Made by a program: the position numbers and the translations under genes. A DNA stretch of 64,000 nt from Diadema setosum (Eukaryota > Echinodermata > Echinoidea > Diadematoida > Diadematidae), in the NCBI GenBank assembly GCA_033980235.1, contig CM067066.1:35652409-35716408 (forward strand). The letters run 5' to 3'. The notes under the pieces are model-generated. The model was not told where the DNA came from and did no database searches. It saw nothing but the letters and a program-made list of their open reading frames with translations. Of the stretch, positions 26,430-36,548 are shown one piece after another (within the stretch, counting starts at the first letter, position 1; each line of letters begins with the position of its first letter).

Positions 26430-28779
26430 TTAGGTGATCCGAGTATCCTTCGGATCACCTATTGTATCTGTACTGATTCTTTATTTCTGGACAAAAGTTG
26501 TGCAGAGATTAACTCAGAAAGTCCTCTGCCTATCAATTTCAAAATTATACCATATATGTATCATGTCACAAAGACGACAGATTTTGTGAAGTCATTGTGA
26601 TCAATGGACCGTGACGTCACTATGACGTCATTATATGAAAACACATTTTCATTAATATCTCATTAATGGAAAGGAATTTTTCAATGAAATTTACGTCACA
26701 TATAGTTCAAATCAAGGGTATTCTACACATTCTCTCTTATTTCAGTTTGCACTCAAACCGTGCGCGTACGCGCACGTTAAAATGTTGACATGCTCCAATC
26801 GAGCTCAAATTTTTTTTTGCACACGTTTCAGATCATTTTGAGCATTTTTTGAAAAATTGAAAAAATTGGACGGACGCGTACGCGCGCGCACATATACGCA
26901 CGCACAGCTCATATGCAATGGAAATTTCCCGTTTTTTCACTCTTATCGGCTGCCTGAAATGTCAAGGAATATTTCTACCAAGTTTCAAGTCAATCCGACT
27001 CAATATGACGTCATACGGGCCCGTCAAAGTTGAAATTCCGCGCGCGCGTCAATGGCGATATACAGTGCAACTATGCCAAAAAACCGCCAATTTTAAATCC
27101 GATTTTACTCGTCAGGATGGACGGTGACCCCCCATTTTCTGTACATATTTTGAAAGCTGATGAGTTGTACATGTCATTTCATGGGGTGGCAATGCTGGCA
27201 AAATGATTAAAAGATATCAAATTTCTTAATAAAGTAAAAAAAGTAAATTTTCAAAATGACGTCATCAAATTTCAAGTTTAGTCAAGCGTATCTTATCAAT
27301 CCTTTATCTATTTTCACCAAGATTTCAGTATGTTGTAGTTTATTTAATGTTCTTTCAAACATAAAATTACAAAACTTTGATTGGATATCAGCATCACCTC
27401 GTAAAAATGGATTGAAAATAATCTTGTCAAATTTGACCAGTTTACGTGTTATCTCTATGGGAGTGCAGTTTTTCTGGAAATGGAAATTGACACGACTATC
27501 TTTCTCGAGCACTAGCTCACTTACCCTTAGGTGAATTTCTCCCAGATTTTAATATGTTCTAGCTGAGACTTTACGCTACCGTGCGAGTGCCCTTCATTTT
27601 TTCATACGATGTTGGGATCACGTCAAAAAATTTGGTTGAAATTCAAGCTTATTTTCGATGTATTGAGATATTTCTTTCTTTCTGCAACTTTCTTTGCAAT
27701 AACTCAAGAAAAACAGCCCCTATCAACCCCATCTTTGGCACATGTTTAGTTCATGTCACGTACATTATTTCATGAAATAACAACTACTTGAGCAGACACC
27801 ATCTTCGGTATGTAAATTAGGGTCAAAGGTCATAAATGTTTCATCCTGTATCTTGGTGAATACCTGTTCTATCTTTCCCATATTTTGCACACGCAAAGAC
27901 CATATTACAAGGATTATTTCACAAAATAATCACTTTTTGCTCAGATGCTATCTTGTCCGTGCAAAGTGGGGGCAAAGGTCATATGTACATCTTTCTGTAT
28001 CTTCGCTATGACGTGTTATCTCTATGGGAGAGAATTTTTCTAGATGTGAAAATTGACGTGATTGTCTTTATCGAGCCCTAGCTCACTTAACCTTCGGTGA
28101 ATTTCTCCCAGACTTTAATATGTTGTAGCTGAGACTTTGGGCTATCGAACGTGTGCCCTCCACTTTTTCATACGATGTCGGCATCATGTAAAAAAACTTG
28201 GTGAAATGAAAGCTTATCTTCGATGTATTTTCATATTTCTTTCTTTCTGCAACTTTCTTTGCAATAACTCAAGAAAAAAAACAGGCCCTATCACCCCCAT
28301 CCTTGGCACATGTTTAGTTCATGTCACGTACATTATTTCATAAAATAACAGCTACTTGATCTGACAACATCTTGGGTATGTAAATTAGGGTTAAAGGTCA
28401 TAACTGTTTCATCCTGTTTCTTGGTGAATACCTGTCCTATCTTTCCCATATTTTGCACACGTATAGACGATGTCGCAAGAATCATTTCACAAAATAACCA
28501 CTTTTTGCTCAGATGCCATCTTGGGAGTGTAAAGGTGGGTCAAAGGTCATATGTGTTTGTTGCTGTATCTTCGTTATCTAGTGTATACAGAATTTAGTAC
28601 CAAGGATGGCAGATATGACTCCCTTTTCTAAATGAGAATCCAAACATCACACGGCCAATCTCTCTGAATACAGATGAAACCTGTATGGTCATGCGTATTG
28701 CGATCAGGACTCGAATCATTGATTAAAAAAAAAATCGGATCACCTTAATTTGTCAGTGATGACAAATTACAATCTCTAG
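26430..28779 (+). mobile_element. Array unit I
   Basis: It starts with one 5' hairpin block of the shorter TTCGG-loop form. The TGACGTCA pair is at 26612-26619 and 26623-26630. The segment at 26740-26785 is more diverged than in other units (a GTGCGCGTACGCGCAC core). CTAG is at 28776-28779. Confidence 0.85.
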
Positions 28780-30538
28780 TTCTTCTTCTTTATTTCTTTA
28801 TTTCTCCCCAAAAGTTGTGCAGAGGTTAGCTCAGAAAGTCCTCTGCCTATCAATTTCAAAATTATACCATGTATGCATCATGTCCTAAAGACAACAAATC
28901 TAATGCATCATTGTGATCAGTTGACCGTGACGTCACTATGACGTCATTATATGAAAACACATTCTCAATCATATCTCATTAATGGAATAGAATTTTTCAA
29001 TGAAATTTACGTCACATACATTTCAAGTTATGCGCATTCTACTCATGTTCTCAAAGTTCATATTTTCTCTTAAAACGTGCGCGTACGCGCACGTTAAAAT
29101 ATTTGTATGCTCCAATCGAGCTCAATTTTTTTTTGCACACGTTTCAGACCATTTGGAGCATTTTTTGAAAAATTGAAAAAATTGGACGGACGCGTACGCG
29201 CGCGCGCATATACGCACGCACAGCTCATATGCAATTGAAATTTCCAGTTTTTTCACTTTGATCGGATGTCTGAAATGTCAAGAAATATCTATACCAAGTT
29301 TCAAGTCAATCCGACTCAATATGACGTCATACGGGCCCGTCAAAGTTGAAATTCCGCGCGCGCGTCAATGGCGATATACAGTGCAACTATGCCAAAAAAC
29401 TGCCAATTTTAAATCGGATTTTACTCGTCAGGATGGACGGTGACCCCCCATTTTCTTTACATATTCTGAAAGCTGATGAGTTGTACATGTCATTTCATGG
29501 GCAGGCTATGCTAACAAAATGATTAAAAGATATCAAATTTCTTAATAAAGTAAAAAAAGTAAATTTTCAAAATGACGTCATCAAATTTCAAGTTTACTCG
29601 AGCGTATCTCACTTATCCTTTCCCAATTTTCACCCAAATTTCATTATGTTGTAGGTTATGAAATGTTCTTTCATTTATGTAATTACACAATTTTGATTTG
29701 ATGACGACATTACCTCGAAAAAATTGATTGAAGGTAACCTTGTCAAATTTGACCAGTTTACGTGTAATCTCTATGGGAGTGCAATTTTTATGGAAATGAA
29801 AATTGACATGACTATCTTTATCGAGCACTAGCTCACTTATGCTTCGGTGAATTTCTCTAAGATTTTAATATGTTGTAGCTGAGACGTAGGGCTATCGTGA
29901 GTGTGCCCTTCTTTTTTTTTATACGTTGTCGGGATCACGTGAAAAAACTTGGTTGAAATTAAAGTTTATCTTCGATGTATTGAAATATTTCTTTCTTTTT
30001 GCAACTTTATGTGCAATAAATCAAGAAAAACATACCCTATCACCACCATATTTTGCACATCTTTAGTTCATGTCACGAACATTATTTCATAAAATAACAA
30101 GTACTTGATCAGACGCCATACTGGGTATGTAAATTAGGGTCAAAGGTCATAGATGTTTCATCCCCTATCTTGGTGAATACAGGTCCTATCTTTCCCATAT
30201 TTTGCACACGTAAAGACCATGTTACAGGAATCATTTCATAAAATAACCACTTTTTGCTCAGATGCCATCTTGTCTGTGCAAAGTGGGGTCAAAGGTCATA
30301 TGTACTTCTTTTTCTATGTTCGCTATGACGTGTTATCTCTATGGGAGGGAATTTTTTAGATGTGAAAATTGACATGACTCTCTTTATCGAGCACTACCTT
30401 ACTTATGCTTCTGTGAATTTCTCTCAGATTTTAACATGTTGTAGCTGAGACTTTACAGTATCAGGACTCGAATCATTGATTAAAAAAAAAAAATCGGATC
30501 ACCTTAATTTGTCAGTGATGACAAATTACAATCTCTAG
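28780..30538 (+). mobile_element. Array unit J (short form, last in array)
   Basis: It starts TTCTTCTTC with no 5' hairpin block. The TGACGTCA pair is at 28928-28935 and 28939-28946. It is nearly identical to units D and F, including the deletion joint near 30457. It ends the array with CTAG at 30535-30538, followed by T of the unrelated flank. Confidence 0.85.
30506..30538 (+). other. Helitron-type 3' terminus (best example)
   Basis: The stem AATTTGTCA (30506-30514) pairs with TGACAAATT (30519-30527) around the loop GTGA. The tail ACAATCTCTAG ends the element and T follows. A short hairpin about 10 nt before a CTRR end, with a T after it, is the standard Helitron 3' signature. The subterminal TCGGATCACCT is just upstream. 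Confidence 0.75.
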
Positions 30539-33276
30539 TTCCTATTGTTATTATTATTATCATCATCATCAGCATTATCATCCTTATTGTATTTGTTCGA
30601 AGTTCTTTATCATTACATAACAGCAAGCGTCATCATACAGATTTAACTCTTTGTGTCGGATCTGTGCCTTGTGTCCTGAGGTTCTTGGAACTGAACAAAG
30701 CTTTTGAAGCAATTTCCTGAATCGATAATGCAGGACAAAATTTTTGCATCTTATTTGCCGCATTGTGTATAGATTGATCATTAGTATTTCACATCGAACG
30801 ATCTCGCTGAAGTTTCAGATGGTTAAAAACGGGAATAAGTATAGAAACCTTACATTCTCAGTGTTGAATACCATACAGTCGTACGAAATATCCACCAGCT
30901 TCAGAAACATCATTCACCTCATAGACATCAAGGCGACAAAAGTAAAAAGGACCACAAATTAAATCTAAATTTGTTTAGACAGGATACAGATCTGTCAACT
31001 TTTTTTTTTTTTTTTTTTCAGGAGAGCGTGTGTGTTTTGCTCGTTCATGCATGTTATTGCTAGTGTCTATTTGTTGTTGGTTTTTTTTTAACACATGAAC
31101 AGGGTCGATAAAAGCGCATTGAAATAGGCTAGGAGAGTATCTGTGCTGTTATTGGATGTCGTCTGTAGTACACGAGCCGTGACCGGCATTTCCATCCAGC
31201 GCTTCTGCGGTGCGTCGCCCTTAACAGACGGGACGAGTCCGTCAAAAAGTTTGGCAGCTGGATGGCGGTCTTTAATCCGCTAGCCTTGACATTAACGCTG
31301 TGTTGACTTTTCCATGCACTCATTCAAGCCGCATTAGTGATTAATATCCACCTTTCCCCCCGTGTTTGTCTTTTGGTCGCTGTCAGGTCTGTCATAGGAG
31401 AGTGGACCAGATTCAGCCCGTGGTGGGGACGTGCGCGAAAAGCGTCGCGACGCATCGGAGCCTATGGTTCGTCGGGTTATTTCAGTTCAGAGCTGTGACG
31501 CGTTCAGGACCGCTCCGGCAGCTGTCCGGGAGGGAAAGGCTTTGCTGAGGTGAAAGCCCCTTTTTTGGTATGTCTCATTTCTTGACATGATAACCGTCTT
31601 TCCTATATCTGGATTTACGTTAAATGTTTACCTCGTTTCATTACTCACCTTCGTACTTATTCTGTTTATCAAACATTCAGTTGTATTCCGCGGATAACAC
31701 CGATCACTGGATTATGGTTACCTCACAACTTCACATTTTGTTCAAGTTGCAGTTGCTTAAGTCCTTTTTTGCCGACGCAGAAGCAACATTCGGGGAAAAA
31801 TGCTTACAGTTCGAGCCTGAGAATTGTCAATAAGTATTATCGTCTGCATTTAGATATAGCGCGCAAATTGTTTCAATAGCTATTAACACAACACGATTTT
31901 TTTTTCTTTTTTGGGTATCTTTTTGGGATATCAGTGAGTGTTAGGAAATTGGAAGAATTTGCTTAGGAGGGAGAGGACTTTAATGGAAGAGGCCATCACT
32001 TTTATCATGGTCCAGGTACTTTTATTCATGTCGTGAAAAGGACTTGCATTATGTCGAGCTTTGTTATTTGTTGAGATGCATTCACTTACAGTTTTCATGA
32101 GTGCTGCAAAGCAACAATAGACACGTCTGGAGCGTCTTACCAGGGAATTGAAAGAGCTTTCCACCTCCCTGGTCTTACCCACAGTTTTTATACTAGGTAC
32201 GCTATAAAAAGTGCTGTGAACCACACGTGCAGCTCGGTTGATGCTCCGCCGACAAAAGCGGAAAGCAGTGAATGTCCATGGTTGTGTCCTGGACTTTGTG
32301 TGTGGAGAGGGAGGAAGTTACAAATTACAATCTCATTTTGTCGCTTGTGTGTGCGTTGCTATTATTATTCCCATGTGGGTATTAATATCAGAATTTCCTG
32401 TACGCTAGCTGCCAGTGCCAGTATGTAATGTTACCTTTGTCTGCCCGAGAAGACAACTCTCTGCAATCTCGTGAAATTTACGTCCTTGTCTTTTATCCAA
32501 AAAAAAAAAAATGATTTTCTTCGGGTGTATTGATATTACAGTTAGTACTGGTCCTGTACAAAAGAATATCACTCGCATACCGTGGTTATGATGCATGGTT
32601 AGCTTTGCTGCTGATGCGTAAGACAGAAGGGGCGTGGTGTATGATATATAGTGGACACAGCGTAGCCATCCATATACGGTAGCTCGTTTCTCAGCACATC
32701 CTTTGTATATTTGGTCGTCAAATCAAATTGTAAGCCTATTTATGATTTCATGCTTAGTTTTCCTCAAGTCTTCTGCAGCGTATGACAAGGACAAGGGGAG
32801 CTTTTTAAGATACAGTCATTTGTAGATTTTGTACGCAACACTCATGACTCCCAAGAAACAGTGGGTTAGATGCATTGCCAAGTCGTGCAAGTGAATGTCG
32901 TCGCAACTGATTGTCAACTCTAAAATAAAAAAAGAGGGAAATATGCGAAAATATGTCAGCCTGCAGCAGAACTCCTTTATGTCAATATAACCCTGCCCTG
33001 TTTGTGCCGAGATTACTTATTCAAACGTCTACCTATTTAGCTTCTCACTCTACTTCACTTTAAGTGTAAAGGCATATTTGTTTAACGTCAATCTAGTGTG
33101 TCTCTTCTCGACATGCAGTTACGCTTTTTTTCTTCTTCTCCATCATCTCTGTATTCTTTAAGTTAACCCCTCTCCCTCTCTTTCTCGCCCCTGGGTAGCT
33201 ACCCGCACGCTGTTAGGGATTAGCGGATTCCCCAATCATTGTTCACCCGCTGCTTTTGCTATTGACATAAGTAAAT
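30539..33276. other. Non-coding flank with microsatellites and a GC-richer patch
   Basis: It contains a short (ATT)/(ATC) tract at 30543-30583 and a T20 run at 31000-31019. The patch at about 31180-31560 is richer in GC than its surroundings and has several short frames but no recognisable protein. No gene is supported. Confidence 0.5.
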
Positions 33277-33518
33277 ATGGTATCAGCGGAGAGGGGAGAG
33301 TACTCAGCTTCCCCGTTGAGAGGAAAGTTAAAAAGCAAAATAATTATGCGTTGCCAGAAGAGACCTGATGAGAATGACAATGGAAATGTAGAAAGACGCG
33401 GAAGATACATGGCGCTTGCGATGAGCCGTCAGCTGCGGGAAAACAAATTTGTCAGTCTTTAATTGTGCCTCGCCCTGTCTCGCGAGATAAGAAGTACATT
33501 CGACAACCTTTGTACTTT

Positions 33519-33560
33519 ATGAGAAGTATGTTCGTTGATGACGCCGCGGCGGCAGGGCAG
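33519..33560 (+). CDS. Possible short first coding exon (weak)
   Basis: ATG at 33519 opens a 14-codon frame (MRSMFVDDAAAAGQ) that ends exactly at a consensus donor, CAG before GTGAGT at 33561. The region upstream (33195-33500) is GC-richer than average. There is no downstream exon or family match to support it. It may equally be a chance donor or part of a 5' untranslated exon. Confidence 0.18.
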
Positions 33561-33797
33561 GTGAGTTTGTCTGTTATGCTCTTGTCATGAAAATTATAAT
33601 AATTTCTGATTAACTGAGACCTCGTTCAAGAACAAAAGTTTCTTGATATAAGTCACGGTATAAAGGCATATGACTTGGCAGCGGCTTCACTTCAGTTGCC
33701 AGGTTTGTGTGTGCGTGGAGCAAGTCGGTGGGCTTCGAGAGCAACGACTCTTTAATTTGATCGCCTACTGGATAAGACATACAACGTATGTAGTAAG

Positions 33798-33824
33798 TTT
33801 GTTTGTTTGTTTGTTTGTTTTTTT
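33798..33824. repeat. (TTTG)n microsatellite
   Basis: Six perfect copies ending in a T run. Confidence 0.9.
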
Positions 33825-34914
33825 GGTGGCTGTGTTGCAGTAGGTTCATGTTAAGTGGGATATTGTATACTCAAAGCGAATCCTTGAAGCACTTAACTCT
33901 ATGAAAATACATACTGTACTTTTTAAGCAAGAAATAATTCGCATCTTCTCCGAATGCATAGTGGAACCTTGCTCACCGTACGAGATGAAATAGTTTAGAG
34001 GTTTTCTCTTTTTCCCACGCAGGTCATTTTTTTCTTTATCTAGACCTATATCCTTCCGACACCAAATTAGTACAAGAGGCAACATGTTCCCATCAGAGGC
34101 AGATAGTATTGATGCTATGGTGTGTTCTGTCCGTTGATAACATCAGCGTTAACTGCATTTCCATCGTAAAAAGAGTGAAAATTTCCACGTTGACAAAGGA
34201 AAAAAAAAATGATGTCAAGCCATCTCTTCATTCGTTGATTGAACAACACCCTTTACACGCATGATAGGAAAAGAATGGCTAAATGAAAAAAGTTGACAAT
34301 AATTGTGAATGACCGAAATCAACGTACGTATTTTCTCTATTTGACATTTATGTTGAAACCGGAAACCGGTTCACTAGCATGATAACATTCTTGATAGTTA
34401 AGTGGCAGTAAACTTTTCAAAACGTGATGTACTGGATTTTTTCTTTCTTTCTACAATTGAGCACCAAATATTATCTCAGTCTGTAAAGTTGCTCCTCCGG
34501 GAAGGTGGGAGAGTGTCTCACCGCTCTAGTTGCGCCGCAACAATTTTTTGAGCGTCTGTAAGACATTTCTGTCTGCTATTCCGCCGATGTTTTGCATTGG
34601 AGGGCTATCACATTTTTTTTCATGACTTTGCGAGTAACCCTGACCTCGACAGGGAACGTCAACTAGTTGTTTTCCCCAATTCCTGAGTTGCGAGGTTCTG
34701 ATTTGACACTAATTGGGATGTCAATGACCTTCTGCTGGTGAAAATGGCAAAAATTCCACGGTTTGAAAAAAAAATTGATTTATTTCAGTGATGTGTCAGT
34801 CGTATTCCTAGGTATCTTGTTACGACGATCGTATTGAGGTGGATCAATCGTAAGCAGTCAAAATAATGAAAAAAAAAAGGCAACGTCACGATTCTCTGCA
34901 ACTACTCAGCACTG
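33825..34914. other. Non-coding stretch, no gene seen
   Basis: Only short frames without recognisable features. It runs up to the TTAA end of the next transposon. Confidence 0.5.
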
Positions 34915-35682
34915 TTAACCCTAACTAGGCCGGGGGGGGGGGGGGGGGGGGGGCTCCGAGGCCCCCCATCGACGTTCCGCGCAATGTATCACAATCGCAA
35001 AAGCTATCGCGGTTCGAGTCTCCCGCATCTTTTGACACCAAATTTGCGACGCCCAGGTGCGTGGTTTCGAAGTTACGCATAAATATGAACGTGCATGTCA
35101 GACCAAAAATTGCTAAGAAACGTGAATTCGTGTACAATTTCAATGCAAACTGTGCTTACAGGCAAATTTCATAAAAGCGTGATTATTTTGGTGTTTTATT
35201 GATTAAAATCAATGAATAACATATTTTCTTGTTCGGGATGATGTCGCGGACAAATTTCATCGAAAAAACAATGAAAAACATGAAGTTGAAAAAACAGGGA
35301 GATACATAAGAAATTCAAAAAACAATCAAATACTTACGAATTTTTTTCTGATATCACAATGTTTTTTATTACATTTGCTAAGGACACTAAAAAGAATATA
35401 TACACAAAAAATGTGCCTGTTTTGAGCTTTATTTTGTGATTTATACCAAATAGTCTGATTTCATGCATCATTATGCATAAATTAGCATAATTTAGCATAA
35501 ATGATAAATTTTTGAAAAATTAACTTCATGGTATTTTAGATTATATCATAGGCAATGTGTGTGCCAATTTTCGTCGCGATCGCGCGGTCGACGGCCGAGA
35601 TCTGGAGGGGGGCCTGGGAGGCCCCCCCCCCCCCCCCCCCGCTCTATCAACTACCTAAATAGCCCGGCCTAGTTAGGGTTAA
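34915..35682. mobile_element. 768-bp TTAA-type non-autonomous DNA transposon
   Basis: The two ends are perfect 20-bp inverted repeats, TTAACCCTAACTAGGCCGGG on the left and its complement on the right (35663-35682). The outermost TTAA could be the target-site duplication of a piggyBac-type element. Just inside are a G22 run (34932-34953) and a C19 run (35622-35640), each beside a GAGGCCCC-type GC hairpin. The interior is AT-rich and codes for nothing recognisable, so it is a MITE-like deletion derivative. Confidence 0.82.
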
Positions 35683-36416
35683 GACAATCGGATGTCATTT
35701 GAGCTATTTTGATTCGATGTTGTATGCCACAATTGTGAATACATGTAATTTCCCTATAAGGACGTGTGTTGGAATAAAATATGTAAAATAATTATACTGA
35801 GGGGTCGAAATGGTATAACTAAACGAACACGTTAACCTTCCGATTCTGAATTAACATAGAAAGGGAGGGGCCTGGTTCTACCAAAACTCCTTTCGGAGAT
35901 CGTTCATTTAAAAGAAGGTAGACCCAAATATCGATATCGATATCGACCCAAAACATGCGATAGTATACTTCAACCTCATTATCATCACATAATAGTATGG
36001 TAATTCCTGTGGTGAAAACGCTGGCAAGCACGGATATCATTTTCACAAGCCCACTTTTGTGTAGCATTGCTAACTTTTGGAGGTTTCGAAAGGTCCGTTC
36101 TAATTCGCAGGGATGATACCTTCAGCTGTTGTTTGATTGACCAGGCGTGTCTGGAGGATTGTTCTGTGTCCTCGAGAAGCCCCCTCTACGAATAAACTGC
36201 ATTTTTTAGCCCTCTGCATTGGAACTTTTAGGAGCCCTTGTAAATGAAAGGGAAACTCCCTCTTATCCCTTTACTTTTCCTACTACCTATTCACTTAGGG
36301 CACACACGGCAATGATCAAGATCAATACAAGTACAGTAAGTGCAAAGCTTGTTCATCCTCCTTTGTGACAAATTTAGTTTACACGATCTGCCAACCATCG
36401 ATATATGTATCCATAT
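35683..36416. other. Non-coding stretch, no gene seen
   Basis: It contains a short (ATCGAT) run at about 35929-35946. The open frames are chance-sized. Confidence 0.5.
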
Positions 36417-36548
36417 ATAATAATAATAATAATAATAATTGCATTTATATGGCGCTTCATACTGACGTTTCTAAGCGCACTTTGCTACTCATACAAATAG
36501 ACTAGAAAACACAATAACATTAACAAAATTAACGTTAACAGTAACGTT
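36417..36548. repeat. (TAA)n tract and dispersed repeat fragment
   Basis: (TAA)n at 36417-36439 leads into GCATTTATATGGCGCTTCAT and a CTAAGCGCACTTTG segment. I know this type of sequence as a frequent dispersed repeat beside TAA tracts in marine invertebrate DNA. The right end is uncertain. It could be the 3' end of a LINE or SINE. Confidence 0.5.

Larger units (their letters stand above)
8215..30538 (+). repeat. 22.3 kb head-to-tail array of ten Helitron-like units
   Basis: Ten copies (A to J) in the same orientation with no spacer. The 5' region carries an AGGTGATCCGA hairpin in some units. The 3' region of every unit except F ends TCGGATCACCT, then a 9-bp stem (AATTTGTCA / TGACAAATT) with a 4-nt loop, then 10-11 nt, then CTAG. 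Canonical Helitrons end in CTRR about 10-12 nt after a short hairpin, and Helentron/HINE elements carry subterminal inverted repeats; both signs are present. No Rep/helicase reading frame is found, so the element is non-autonomous. A complex satellite that arose from such an element is the alternative. Confidence 0.82.

Noticed and set aside
11661..28343. Related plus-strand frames with an LRCIEIFL...CNNSRKT core in many units
   Set aside because: Same reason: shadow of repeated DNA, variable starts and ends, stops and frameshifts in other units.
11281..29828. Related minus-strand frames of 71-101 codons recurring in seven array units (for example 11281-11586, 24855-25160)
   Set aside because: They recur because the DNA recurs. 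Amino-acid changes between copies are frequent, frames are broken in several units, and no domain is recognisable.
8215..30538. CRISPR array or bacterial repeat system
   Set aside because: Units are about 2 kb with no short spacers. The context is a eukaryotic nuclear genome.
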